In this document: one piece after another, positions 12,653-26,300 of the stretch
Layout of the letters: each line of letters opens with the position of its first letter
How positions within the stretch are numbered: the stretch's first letter is position 1
From: Bombyx mori
Lineage: Eukaryota; Arthropoda; Insecta; Lepidoptera; Bombycidae
Direction: 5' to 3'
Assembly (NCBI RefSeq): GCF_030269925.1
Contig: NC_085118.1
Coordinates: 14,090,001-14,154,000, forward strand
Length of the DNA: 64,000 nt
Position numbers and translations under genes: made by a program
Notes under the pieces: model-generated
The model's database searches: none
Told to the model about the DNA's origin: nothing
The model's input: only the letters and a program-made list of their open reading frames with translations

Positions 12653-13093
12653 CTAGTGGTCCCCTGGTAGTCGAAATTCGACTATAACTAATGGAAATTA
12701 TAAGTTTGTACACTATTATGATTCTGTTGTCAAGGACTATTATACTTCTTTAATCACAGATTTCGTCAAAACTACACTTTAGACAAATATTAATAAAGAG
12801 AAAACAATATTTAATCTATTCTCAATTTGACAGACTATAACTGACAGACTGCAAAGAAAAGTTTGACAATAAACAAACAGTATGCATGCGCTAATGTGTC
12901 AAATACATGGTAGTGTGTGTAATGTTTTCTTTATTGATTTAGTGTATCTTTTATGCATTATTTTAAGAAAATATTAGCATTGTGCACTTCTTCTCTATAA
13001 TCTCTATAAGTGTGGGAAATTTCATACTTCTTCGTCCGCGCAATTTCCGTAAAAAGGGGTACAAAGTTTTTGCTTCACGTATTAATATATAGA
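12653..13093 (-). mobile_element. Non-autonomous Helitron, family H1
   Basis: On the minus strand it starts TCTATATATTAATACG and ends ctaccaggggaccactag before a T. A TC start, CTAG end and insertion between A and T are Helitron hallmarks. About 440 bp with no coding capacity. Confidence 0.6.
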
Positions 13094-13129
13094 TATAATA
13101 ATAACTCTAATGACCGTCTAATCACCGTA

Positions 13130-13405
13130 TGTGCCTGTGTATAGGAAGTGCTCTAAGAAATTGTTTGAGATGATACCATCATCTCGTTTTTACGATCGCA
13201 CCGCCCATCACCGGAGTATAATTCATTCATACTACTTTAAGCCACTGCTTTCATCCACAGTGCGTTTCCAGAAATGGAGAGTATTAAACGGTAAGCAGCG
13301 GCTTGGCTCTGCCCTGGCATTGCTGAAGTCTATGGGTGACGGTAATCACTCACCATCAGGTGAGCCGTATGCTCGTCTGCCTGCTCAGGCAATAAAAATA
13401 AAAAC
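13130..13405 (+). mobile_element. LINE-1 C-terminus and tail with internal deletion
   Basis: The frame KKLFEMIPSSRFYDRTAHHR to SSTVRFQK jumps straight to WRVLNGKQRLGSA. The missing middle corresponds to the SFLPRTIRLWNE region of the copy at 63.6 kb. It ends in ggcaataaaaataaaaa. Confidence 0.78.
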
Positions 13406-13565
13406 ATTGCTCCTGTAATTCTATTGCTTTATTACTTTTATAAATGGGTCATCACAAGTACTTAAGGTCCATCATCATCATCAGTCCGTTGAGTATTCTT
13501 TTAAACGCATAAGTGGTGTACGATTTTGTGCAGTACAAACAACGGCGGACCTAGGAGGGGGTCAT

Positions 13566-13581
13566 GGGGGTCATGACCCCC
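13566..13581. repeat. 16-bp perfect palindrome
   Basis: gggggtcatgaccccc within a longer G/C run (aggagggggtcatggggg). No function can be assigned. Confidence 0.7.
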
Positions 13582-14004
13582 CCCTGAGCTGGTTCCAGGA
13601 CTTAGGTGGACGAATAATTAAACATAATGATTTTATTTATATATTTTGTCACCATACTGATTTTATGTAACTCCATACCTTCAATATTTAATTTATTTAA
13701 TATAATATAATAACTTTGTATGATGGCAAACGTTTGGAAACGAACGCATCGAAAATTTGAATTTTACCGCGCCACATTTGCGCGCGCTTGTCGACTATGT
13801 AACGTCTAGCTACACCTAAGAAGACCTAGAAGACGTAAAAGAAAAATTGAATTCGTTATTTAAATATATGTATTTTGTTGGATACCCTTGTCGTACCACC
13901 TCTTCACTTTTGCGGAGTTTTGCGTCATACCCCTCGACATACCTGTAGCTGTTATGACAAATCATTCACCACGGTTATGGAATATAAATAGGCTGCCTAA
14001 TTTC

Positions 14005-14080
14005 CGCCTGGGATTCGAACACCGGTGCATCGCTCAACACGAATGCACCGGACGTCTTATCGCTTAAGCCACGACGACTT
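14005..14080 (-). mobile_element. Bm1 tRNA-like head fragment
   Basis: Only the head is present: gggattcgaacaccggtgca to aagccacgacgact. Confidence 0.75.
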
Positions 14081-14156
14081 AAATTTACATTTATTAGAAA
14101 AATATTATGATATAACTAAAACTTGATTACATTTGATTAATTATGATTAGGTATGA

Positions 14157-14597
14157 TTTTTTTTTTTATTGCTTAGGTGTGTGGACGAGCTCACAGCCCA
14201 CCTGATGTTAAGTGGTTACTGGAGCCCATAGACATCTACAACGTAAATCCGCCACACACCTTGAGATATAAGTACTAAGGTCTCAGTATAGTCACAACGG
14301 CTGCCCCACCCTTCAAGCCGAAACGCATTACTGCTTCACCGCAGAAATAGGCAGGGCGGTGGTACCTACCCGTGCAGACTCACAAGAGGTCCTACCACCA
14401 GTAATTACGCAAATTATAATTTTGCGGGTTTGATTTTTATTACACGATGTTATTCCTTCACCGTGGAAGTCAATTGTGAACATTTATTAAGTACGTATTT
14501 CATTAGAAAAATTGGTACCCGCCTGCGGGATTCGAACACCGGTGCATCGCTACATACGAATGCACCGGACGTCTTATCCTTTAGGCCACGACGACTG
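14157..14597 (-). mobile_element. Bm1 SINE, full length
   Basis: A short T-run, complete body and tRNA-like head ending ttaggccacgacgact. Confidence 0.92.
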
Positions 14598-14988
14598 CTC
14601 GTTATATTTCGTTGGTTATATATAATAGTTATCATTAACGCTATCAATAAATATTCACAATCCTGTTAAGAGGGAAACCAGTGCAACACAGTAACAACAA
14701 GCTACCACGAAGTGATTATTTGGCGCTGTTATTTTTAGGGTAACGCTATTTCATTGAATGAACGTTTTGTAAGTAGTCCACGTAACCCCGATTCATTTTA
14801 ATATCTACGCCAACAGACCCAGTTTGGACTAAGTATATGCTACAATGAAACTAACTGTTACGCCAGTATGTATAATCATTTATTTGTATGGTAATAAACG
14901 TTAGTACAAAAGTGTATAAGTAAATGCCTAGTACTAGTAATTTATGAATGTTATATTAAACAGAAACAAATTAAATTATACAGCGTAT

Positions 14989-15232
14989 TTTTTTTATTGT
15001 TTAGATGAGTGGACGAGCTCACAACCCACCTGGTGCTAAGTGGTTACTGGAGCCCATAGACATTTACAACGCAAATGCGCCACCACCTTGAGATATAAGT
15101 TCTAAGGTCTCAGGTATAGTTACAACGGCTGCCCCATCCTTCAAGCCGTAACGCATTACTGCTTCACGGCAAAAATAGGCGGGGTGGTGGTACCTACCCG
15201 TGCGGACTCACAAGAGGTCCTACCACCAGTAA
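14989..15232 (-). mobile_element. Bm1 SINE, head missing
   Basis: ttttttttattgtttagatg to ccaccagtaat. Confidence 0.85.
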
Positions 15233-15469
15233 TAAAATAATAAACAAACAAAAATAAATAAATAAATATAACGTTTCGAAAAGAAAAACGATTTTTTTAT
15301 TTATTTAAATAATCTACCTACTACGAACACACTGCTTAGTTTTAAGAGAAATAAAAGTATCGAATCAAATGAGATAGCAGTACTTTTCTCAACGCATCGC
15401 TTGAAAATTATATTGGGGTCAATATGACCTCGAAACGCAATGAACGCGTTAAGACGCAGTGAAGCCGTA

Positions 15470-15646
15470 CAGTGTGCTTAGTGCGAGTTTTTTAACGTTC
15501 TCGATAGAGTTAAAGTCAACTTATATTTGTATGGAATGAGTTCGTTTGCCTACGTGTGCCGTTAGGGGCGCTGTTCCAACTGCATACAAAATTGGGTAAA
15601 CTTTTACGCTATCGAGAACGTTAAAAAACTCGCACTAAGCACACAG
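15470..15646 (+). mobile_element. Foldback MITE, family M1 copy 2
   Basis: It starts cagtgtgcttagtgcgagtt and ends aactcgcactaagcacacag. The ends are near-perfect inverted repeats including aacgttctcgatag. No coding sequence. Confidence 0.78.
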
Positions 15647-15884
15647 ACTATATATGGGTTTAAAAAAAAACAGGAAATAGTGAGGACTAACCTATACGAC
15701 ATTTACTTGAATACATTAACCTCTTTCTGCACCAGCTGAATATTATTAAGTAAACTTATTATGGCCGATGATTTTAACGACGCCCCACCGGAAGTTCGTT
15801 AGCTGTATGAAATTACATTCGTTCGAAATGATTCACGCTCCATCCGCTGCGTATTACTGAATTTCAGGACTAAGACAAAAATCG

Positions 15885-16312
15885 TCTATACTAATATTAT
15901 AATGAGGAAAGATTTGTTTGTTTGTTTGTATTGAATATTCTGTCACTGTTTGGAAGCTACACTATTCCTGAGTAACATAGGCTATAATGTTTTTTGAAAA
16001 AAAATAGGGATATTTAATTTAGGGATTTAGGGAAATTACTAAAACTCCAATAATGTAACCCAAGGTATAAAAAAATTACCTAAAATATTCTTTACATCGC
16101 GTGCCCTGCGAAAACTATTGATGTAAGAATAAAATAATGTACTACGACTTTGTAGAACACATTATTATTTACAAAAAGTGTCGCGACAGCATATGTCTAA
16201 CTATTATAGTTATGCCGCAATAAGTGTTATTTTATTTAAAATAAATAAAACAACGTCAAATATCGTTGAAATTTTTGTTAAAGACCCGAGCGGAGCCGGA
16301 GCGGGCCGCTAG
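15885..16312 (+). mobile_element. Non-autonomous Helitron, family H2
   Basis: It starts tctatactaatattataa and ends with a GC-rich hairpin cccgagcggagccggagcgg followed by gccgctag and T. A diverged inverse copy is at 9985-10395. Confidence 0.7.
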
Positions 16313-17295
16313 TCACAAATAAATGAATACCAAAGAATAAAATGATTAATAATTTGTTTGCCTTTACAGGCGAGCAAGACTGTGACAAAGCAAATGTAGA
16401 TGTACCTAGATTGAAGGATCGAAATAAAAAAACTTAAATGCATTTGCAAATTCGACCTTATGTCATTGTATTCGTGCTACAAAACGATAAAGGAATTTAA
16501 AATTTAGGACTACCTTTTATTTGAAGTCGGTTACAACATAAGCGCTTTTCCGCATAAAATTTCACCGTATCTTTGTCGAAATCAAGCCAAAATTTTAAAC
16601 AGCACCCAAGCATATTATCTAGAACGAAACCTCCGCATGCACATTTAGGAATTACAAACATAAATAAGACCCTAATTACAGATGGCTTAGAATCGCTTCG
16701 AGCTCCCTCACTCAAATTAAGTGCCATGTTTTAAAGATTTAAGTCTATGAAGTGAAAACAACAATATGGCTTATTAGCATAAAAAAGTTGAGCGAACCTT
16801 AAAACATAGAGATATGCTGTCGTGGACTTTTTTTTAGAACTTATAAAGGGGAGGAATTCCCTCATACATTATTATAGCGAAACTTTAACCGTTTCCGCAA
16901 CGCACGCAGCGGAAGCTCTCCAAAGGAAAGTAAGCCCGATTTGGAAACATTCTTTATTAGTGCTCCGCTCATATTGGTTTTAGCGTTATGTTATCGGACC
17001 AGTGGTTCCTGAAATTAGCGCGTTCAACCAAACAAACAAACAAACTCTTAAATTTTTTAATATTAATATTTTTAATATTAATATTACGTGTTAATAAGGC
17101 ACATTATTTTCTTAGTTGTTAATTTATGCGACGTATTAATATAATCCATTACCAATTTGGTTCGTCGAACGAATTATATGTATCATCAGTTCCTTTCGGT
17201 CATTTGCTTGTTTAATAAGAAAATTTGATATATATGATATGGTTTTTTGCTTATAAATTTCAGTAAAGAAGTTAAAGTGTTATTTTGTTTTTCAG

Positions 17296-17397
17296 GCTAC
17301 GGGTATGACGCCGCTCATGTACGCGGTCAAAGATAACCGGACATCGTTTGTGGAGCGCCTCATCGAACTGGGTTCTGACGTTGGAGCCAGAAACAAT
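17296..17397 (+). CDS. nompC: nompC exon, first visible ankyrin segment
   Basis: The exon is 34 codons, phase 0 at both ends, between a tttttcag acceptor and a gtatgt donor. The product contains TPLMYAVKDN and ends VGARNN, matching the first ankyrin repeat of fly NompC. A solo LTR starts only 10 bp past the donor junction. The exon before it is not recognised in this window. Confidence 0.93.
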
Positions 17398-20300
17398 GTA
17401 TGTATAGTGTTACACGCTGGGGCTCGGGATAAATAAATGTTCCACCAAAGTACAACTAAAAACTGTATTCAACACTTAGAACACTTAAAACACTTCACAA
17501 ACACTTTAAAATTCTCAATTTGCTTCTTCCGCTTCGCTTCAGGTGATCCGTTCGCTGTTTCGAGTAGTTCCGATTACTAACTGACTGCGTGCTATCTCTG
17601 CAACGCTTTTATAGTCGATACCACATCCTTAGAATTATCGAGAATATTTCACACATCTCTAGTATTTTGCTTCCATTATCTGACAATAGATGGCGTTGTA
17701 CTTCTCAAACGTTCTAGGTACTATTAGATCCTTCGATATTCGTTCAACTATTCGGCGATAGATGGCGTTACTCTTACAGGCGTAACAATAGTTATGTGTG
17801 TCTAGTTTTTAAGGGTTCCGCTCAAATGTCCGTAACTTCGAAACAGAAAAAAACGATCGCTTCAACAGCAAACTGAACTAGCAAATTAATTTCATCTTTT
17901 TTTTTGTCCGATTTATACTGGTTTCTATATATTAGAGCGAAGCCCACCTGCTGTTAAGTGGTTACTGGAGCCCATAGACATCCACAACGTAAATGCGCCA
18001 CCTTGAGATATAAGTTCTAATGCCTCAGTATAGTTACAACGGCTGCCCTGCCCTTCAAACCGAAACGCATTACTGCTTCACGGCGGAAATAGGCAGGGTG
18101 GTGGTACTTACACTCACAAGAGGTCCTACCACCAGTTGTTATAATATTAATTAAAAAATAATTAACACTTTTATTACATACGCTTTGCTCTTTTTTTTAA
18201 CCGTCTTCACCATCTTCCTTTTCTCTGTCATTCTGTCTGTCATTCTCTTTTCCTTTTCATTCCGTTTCCTCTCACTCACATCTTAACGCTCCGTTCTTTT
18301 CATACGTTCCGTTCTTACCAATCCTACATTTATATATTCCTCTATTCGTCTTTTATTATTCATAAAGGTTCACTATTAAAGCCGTGTAGGTACAAGAAAC
18401 GTGCCAAAGAAACTGGAACGGACTGGTAATTTCTCACAAAACATGCGAACTACACGGCGTCGCACGACCTTGTGTTGTAATACTAGCTAAAATATAAAAA
18501 ATCAATAAAGCTATGTTTTTGGAAATGATCGTGTTGTTTATGTCTTTCATTAGTTACAGACGTGTATCTCCGGACAACTTCTAGTTATTTTAGTCTTTAC
18601 TCATTTAAATTTAAAACGAAAATCAATGATAATAAATATACAATATATTTGAGGCACTAAAAGGTAGTATTTCTAATTCAAATATAAAAAAAAACATGTT
18701 TGTTAGTGCATGAATTAGTTATTAAAATGCACAGTCAAAAACATGATAAACAAAGAAAATGAAAATGATAGGATTATGCATGAGAGGGTACTTTAAAAAT
18801 AGAAGTTTTCATCCAATTTAAATTCCACAGGGAAAAAGCTTAAATGCAGTATAAGCTCTTTATTCGCTCTTCTTTCATTCGCGTTATCACTATTCGCAGA
18901 TTAAAAAAATGCAAACCAAATTCTATATTCGCGGCTAAAGGTTTCTTTATTCGCGGATCCAATCTGTACATCGGTACATACATATTGATAAAAAGAATTT
19001 CAATAAATATTTAGGTACCCAACTGAATACTCTTTGTAAATGCGTCGCTAAATGGACTAATAAAAAATAAAATAGACCTTATTACAACTAAGCTTAAAGT
19101 ATGTTTTTGTCACCCAGGAACGTATTCCCTATAATAGCATGTACACATGTAAATTACAATTCCATATTCACGGTTTTTGTGTGTGAGAATTCTTTGTGTT
19201 GGTTTTTTTTTCCAAAAAGCTGTAAACAAATGTATCTATTAATATCACTGTAAAATAAGTGATGTATTCTGAAAAATAAATACAAGCCAGAAACAAGTTT
19301 ACTCGCAGCCTAAATCTATTTCAAACATACACACAGACTTCAACCGGGAATTGTATCCATACCCGTGAAGAAACCTCTACAATATACCTTTATCATATAT
19401 TTTATATTAAATATATTTTTATTTATTTACTAGCTTACCCGGCAGACTTCGTAGTGCCTCAATCGATAAATAAAAGATCTAAACTTTTGTATAAAATAAA
19501 CTTAAAAAAAACAAATGGAATTAGTCCGACGGGGGACACATCAAAGAAAAACAGAATTGTTATTTTTATTTAATTCCGAACGTTCTCATATTTATCTACA
19601 TTTTAAACCTTCTCTGGACTTCCACAAATAATTCAAGACCAAAATTAGCCAAATCGGTCCAGCCGTTTTCGAGTTTTAGCGAGACTAACGAACAGCAATT
19701 CATTTTTATATACAATAGATTATTAACATAGAAGTAGACACACAATCATAATGTGCATCTGTGCTTGAACTAAGTGATAAAACCTGTATCTCAAGCAGCA
19801 GTGCTCCTCGTACAAAGAATACAACAACTTTACTTCAGATACACAAAAATAAAGAGTTAATAGACAAGAAATAAACTGAAATTCATGGTTTGCATAAAAG
19901 TGACATAATGTGAGCTTAAAAATATAAAAATTAACAAAAAATATTGAAATGAATATACCTCCTCGATATTTTCTAAAATTCCACAAAAATCTATAGTATA
20001 GTTAAGCCAGTATAAAACAAGGTTAACATAGATTACGTCACTAGATTTACCTAGAAACCATCGTAGATATTGCGATAAGTGCAGACTTTGATTTACGCCC
20101 ATTACCTCTGACGGGTCATTGCGGTCAAGAAATAAATATAAAATGCATTTCATATACCTATGAACACTATGAATTAATTTTATATTAAATGTTATAGTCG
20201 TATATATTATGTAGTTTATATTTATTTTATAATGAATTCGTGGCCTAAAGGATAAGACGTCCGGTGCATTCGTATTTAGCGATGCGATTGTGCCGGTTTT

Positions 20301-23300
20301 CGAATCTCGCAGGCAGATACCAGTTTTTCTAATGAAATACATACTTTTTTTTACTTAACAATTCACGATTGACTTCCACGGTGAAGAAATAATATCATGT
20401 AGTATAAATCAAACCCGCAAAAATTATAATTCGTGAAATTACTGGTGGTAGGACTTCTTGCAAGTCCGCACGAGTATGTGCAACCACCCTGACTATTTCT
20501 ATTGTGAAGCAGTAATGCGTTTCGATTTGAAAGCCGTTGCACTATAAAAATTGAAACTTTAGAACTTATATCTCAAGGTAGGTGGCGGCATTTACATTGT
20601 AGATGTCTATGAGGTCCGGTAACCATTTAACACCAAGTGGATCGTGAGCTCGTCAACCACCATCTCAGCAATAATAAAAGAAGTCAGGCCTACAACGGTA
20701 ATAAAATTAACTCATGTTTGCTTTCAATGTTTATAAATTGATTGTATAAAACATGTTTATGAAGTAGTATAAGTCCCTTGTTCCTTGTCCAAATCTTCAT
20801 TTAAATTTAAAGTATAAACAATGATATAGTAAAAAAAATGAGAATCTTTTTCTGTTTCAAGAAAAACATATCTTTACTTAGCTTCGATAGCGTAGTCGCT
20901 CCAGTGTGCGCTGTACTTTAGACCCACGTCGCTCAAGTACTTACATGGCCGCCGTAACCGATGCCGCGATACCAGTGCCCTGCGATTCACGACTCAAATG
21001 ATTGCATTAAAAAATAATAGTTTAAAAAAACTAACACAATACGCCTTTATAGAAAATCCAACAAAAAAATTGAAAATAAATTTTAATTTGAATTAAAAAT
21101 TGTGTAAGAAAAAAATATTTTATTTAAAAAAAGCGTGGTGTGCTTTTCAGGATATTATCGAAATAACCCTTCTACTTATATCTGTTCATAAAATATTTAT
21201 ATTATACTATTATTATACTACTGATACCATGCACCCCACGCTTTTTTTGTTTTGTTTTTTTAAACTATAATTTTTTTTATTTTTTAGTAGAATTTCTATT
21301 TTTTCAACTTTTTTTAATACCTATTTAATTGCCATTGGTCCTTAATAAGTACCTATACCAAATTTCGAGTTATTGCGACGTTTTGAAGGGGGTCAAAATC
21401 ATGTTCAAAGATTCCGTTACATACTAACATACATACGACTGAAGCTAATAAAAGCGTATTAAAAATGATTGCATTAAATAATTGCACACAAAAAAAACAT
21501 GCTTAGTTTCTTTTTTTGTACTTTCATTTTCACATGGACTTATTTAAATTTCACATTTAACAAGATGATTTTTGAACCCTTAAACTTAACATAAATCGAT
21601 TCAAAATGAATCTAGGTTATGCAGCAGACATTTAAATCTAAGATTTCTTGTGGCTTATTCGACTTCATAACGTCTGTCTCTGATGCTATATGATCACGTA
21701 ACACTTAAGCTAAAAACACTAATTTGGAAATCTCTTAGAGAATGTCTTAATGGTTAAGGTGTGATTAGAATTTTGGATACTACGATCTTAATAAATAAAT
21801 TAATATTTCTTTGTCCTCTAAGTATTTCTAAATCATAAACCCGGTTATGATGAAATTTTAAGCGGTTATGAGCACTTCATTGAAGTTCTTAACATAGTAC
21901 CGTCCCTACTTAATTGCTGGTAGCCTAAGAGACTATTCCAGATACTCACGGACCGGTGGATGAGACTGAAGGATCACTCTGAGAGAATATATGCTAGCAC
22001 TGATCCTAGCAAAAGCAGTGCTTCGTTGAATTTCAATTTAGTGGTAGAACGGCGACCCACTAAAAAGATCCGACGAGAAACACAGTGGGTTGTGTGTATG
22101 GGGCTTCACACAACTATCAAGATAGTCATGAAAGGGGAATGGATTTCACTAGTCTATTTTATATCTCATATATATAAAAATGAATTGCTGTTCGTTAGTC
22201 TCGCTAAAACTCGAGAACAGCTGTACCGATTTGGCTAATTTTGGTCTTGAATTATTTGTGGAAATCCAGAGAAGGGTTAAAAGGTAGATAAATGAATGAA
22301 TTAAATAAAAATAACAATTTTGTTTTTCCTTTGATGTGTCCCCCGTCGGATGGATTCCCTTTGTTTGTTTTAAGTTTATTTTATACAAAAGTTTAGGTCT
22401 TTTATTTATAAATTGAGGCCCGACGAAGACTGCCGGGTCAGCTAGTCTATGATAAAAAAAATTTAACTAAATTAACTCGAGCATCTGATATTGCAGTAAT
22501 ATTCACTCATAGTTAAATCATCAGACGTGAATCAGTACAAAGTTCATGGCATTTTCGCCGAAATTCACCGTTGTAATTTGAATGTATGTCACGCAAAAAT
22601 ATAATTATGGTCGACTTGAAAAATACAAAGAAAATCTAAGGGTCAGTTATGTGTCACATACGCTCTTTGTGTTATTGCTATTGTTGTTTAAGCTATATTC
22701 TTGAACTGTATGTTAATATTAGGTACTATATCAAATGATGTGATATTATGTATTGTTCAAGCCAGGACTATTAGGTATACTCTGTGTTAATCCATTGAAC
22801 TGTCAATGTGATTATCGGAGATTGGCAAACTTTTTTTGTGACAAGTGTGATGTTAGGCATTAGGTACCTACTAAGTAGGTAAACTTTTCCAAGCCTCGAT
22901 ATTTTTCCTTTATTTATTATTGTTTTAATTTTAGTTGTTCAAATTTATGCTTGGAATAAGTACTTTATTTTTTTAATTATTTTTAAAGTCCTAGTTGAAC
23001 TTAAGATGCTGAAGCAGGTAATGTAAACGCCACCAGCCATTTTGTACTCTAATAATATTAATAGAGTAATATTACAAAGACGGCTAAACGGATTCTGATG
23101 GATTTTTTATTGCTTTGATGGGTGGACCAGCTCACAGCCCACCTAATGTTAAGTGGTTACTGGAGCCCATAGACATCTATGACGTAAATACGCCACCCAC
23201 CTTGAGATATAAGCTGTAAGGTCTTAGTATAGTTACAACGGCTGTCCCACCCTTCAAACCGAAACGCATTACTGCTTCACGGCAGTTATAGGCGGGAGGG

Positions 23301-26300
23301 TGGTACCTATCCGCGCGGACTCAAAAGAGGTCCTACCACCAGTAATTACGCAAATTATAGTTTTGCGGGTTTGATTTTTATTACACGATATTCTACCTTC
23401 ACCGTGGAAGTCAATCGTGAGCATTTGTTGAGTACGTATTTCATTAGAAAAATTGATATCCACCTGCGGGATTTGAATACAGTTGGATCGTTCAACACGT
23501 ATGCACCGGACGTCTTATCCTTTTAGGCCACGACGACTTCAGTGTGCTTAGTGCGAGTTTTTAACGTTCTCGATAGCGTAAACGTTAGCTGATATTTGTA
23601 TGGAATGACATCGTTTGCGTACGTTTGCCGCCAGGAGCGCTGTTCCAATTGCATACCAATCTATCGCTATCAAGAAAGTTAAAAAACTCGCAATAAGCAC
23701 ACTGGCTTATACGATTGGCACGTGCGACTAATAAATCGCGTCATTGACACTAGTCAAATAAACAGCAGGGGCTAAGCTTCGCATTTTAATCGATCTTTTC
23801 AGCTCTAAATCATTTTCTATACTGCAAATGTAGCCGGTAAGTTACGATACTTGAAGTAAATTGTTTCAACCTTCACCCCCCCTTCCGCTAGTAGATAAAT
23901 TGTCGAGTTATTTCCATCTTTGCAGTTTATATCAGCGTTGCGTGCACCGTATACTGTGAGCCGTCACTCACTTTGTATTCAAATCTGTTTACTATAAGAT
24001 AACAACGAATGTATTATATACTGTTATTTATATATTATTTAGTGCGAAATAAACAGTGAATCGTATAGCTAATCGTTATGACCCGGTTCTTTGGCTGGCT
24101 TCTCTGAAAGGCGCATAATCGACCTTACTCTGTTATTTATTACACTTTATGTATTTGTATATAAGCGGACTTAAAGCTTAAGGCATTCTCTACTGGTCAA
24201 CCAAATAATTATTCCGAATCTATTGAAATTTTGATGTCTCGTGCTGCACAGCGAGTGTCGCTTCAATAAATAGGTTCCGTAAAAGGGTGTAAATAGACAC
24301 AATATTGAACTTCACTTCATTTATATTTGTATATGTCTTCAATTGTCAAAAGAACATTATATTGGGCTTACCTATGTCATGTCTCTTAGCTGTTTTTATA
24401 GTTTTCAGTCGTCTAAATTGGCATTTATTCCTTAATTACAGCACAAAATGCAAAAATTTGTTTCGTTTCTATTGACCGCACATGGGTTCAATAAACAAGA
24501 GGTATGAGGTGAATAGAAAAAACGCTAGGGTTGGCAATTTCCAAAATTAAGTAAACACCTGCTTAAGTAGATAACGTAAGTGTGAAAAATAGGTGGGCAG
24601 TTAGTTATGTAGGTAGTCGGCAAACGCATAAAATATATTATTAAGTCCAAGTTGACATGGTACGAAACGTATTTAAAAAAATCATTGCATTATTAGAGCC
24701 TTCTGATGGTGAGTCATCGTCACGAATGCCTGGGTACAGCCAAGTCTCTGTCAATCGCAAATACGGGCCTTAGGCGTGATTGCAATAGGCACAATTTAAT
24801 AATCGGATTATACGTTCTGATTGTTTAATTTCTTAGACAGTTAAAAATCGACAACAAAAACGCACAGCTTGAGTTGAGAGAGTCTTCTTTTTTGATTTGG
24901 AATCAGTTAAAAATCCGCACACGAACTAACCTTCGTTTCTCAATGTCGTTAACTTTCCTTAGAATTTTAAAGCGAGCCTTTATGAGTCTCTCAATTTTAT
25001 CAAACATTTATGTTGTGGCTTAAACATCGTTAAAGCTATTAATTCATACGATAATGTATGATATTTGTTTTGAAATTAACATTAAATAATTTACTAGATA
25101 AAGCTGAATTCAATTCAACATTACGACCAAAAGATCTTGTGGGTATCGGTATTATTAATTTTTTTAATGCCCGTGTAGGCAGAAGAGCATACGGCCCACC
25201 TGATGGTGAATGGTTACAGTCGCCCACGGACTTCAGCAATGCCAGGGGCAGAACCAAGCCGCTGCGTACCATTGAATTAAGTGTGCCTTTCATATTAGAA
25301 CTTTTGGGACATTTGAACAAAAAAAAACAAATGCGCTCATTTCTCTTGGTGTCAAGCAACCGGTTGATGCCATGGAGCCAATAAGCATTATTCCAGAAAT
25401 ACCTAGGCGTACTTTAAGATATGAGGCGGAAGTCTCTAGTTATATTAGTTATTAGACTGTTCCAGCCTTCAAAGCAGAACGCAGGTCTGTTCAGCGGTAG
25501 AAATAGGCAAAACGGTGTTACCAACCGGCTCTCAATACCAACTTCAACTATCTAGTATAATCAATATTTACTATCTTCTTTATCTTATATATATATAAAA
25601 ATGATTTGCTGTTCGTTAGTCTCGCTAAAACTCGAGAACGGCTGGACCGATTTGGCTAATTTTGGTCTTGAATAATTTGTGGAAGTCCAGAGAAGGTTTA
25701 AAAGGTAAAGGTAAATATAAAAATGCTCGGAATTAAATAAAAATAACAATTTTGTTTTTCCTTTGATGTGTATCCCGTCGGACGGATTCCTTTTGTTTGT
25801 TTAAAGTTTACTTTATACAAAAATTTAGGTCTTTTATTTATCGATTGAGGCACTACGAAGTCTGCCGGGTCAGCTAGTTGCTTATTAAGACTGATGCAAC
25901 AAAAACGCACTGATCTTATCTTAAAGTTTAAAGTCTGGGCAGTAAGTCTTCTGACTCCTCAGCTTTTGGGAGCTTTTGTGTCACTCCTCTAATTTATTTC
26001 CAAGCACTGTCCGCAAAAATCTTGCAAATGTCATCCAGCAATAGTGTTTAGAAGTAAGAGCCCATACACTTCTTGCTTCGAGTTACCCACCTGTTACTGC
26101 GACCGACACCAGTCTGTTGTTACTACTCCAGATTACTTTCCTTGGACTTACTTCTTTCTCTGTGAAAAGAATGTGCTCTCTGGGGACTGAGCGTCTTTTA
26201 CTTTACTTTTACTTTTTTGTAAATATACTTGAGATCTTAGAACTTATATCTCAAGGTGGATGGCGCATTTACGTTGTAGATGTCTATGGGCTCCAGTAAC

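Larger units (their letters stand above)
1..17295. other. Left flank / probable nompC 5' intron, repeat-rich
   Basis: No host coding exon recognised. The repeats are listed individually. Stretches where I see nothing beyond AT-rich sequence are 988-1980, 2975-3260, 3600-4300, 6890-7790, 8040-8390, 8590-9030, 9565-9980, 10400-10800, 13400-13980 (apart from a 16-bp palindrome), 14600-14980, 15240-15465 and 16313-17295. Confidence 0.6.

Noticed and set aside
20232..20310. tRNA gene
   Set aside because: It is the tRNA-derived head of a Bm1 SINE, with a mutated B box and a SINE body attached.
19857..20342. 161-codon protein gene on the minus strand
   Set aside because: The first part is antisense Bm1 and the rest has no family resemblance. 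Treated as a chance frame.
23900..24110. Second LTR near 24 kb
   Set aside because: An aataaa and a promoter-like composition are present, but I found no paired TG...CA ends or target duplication.
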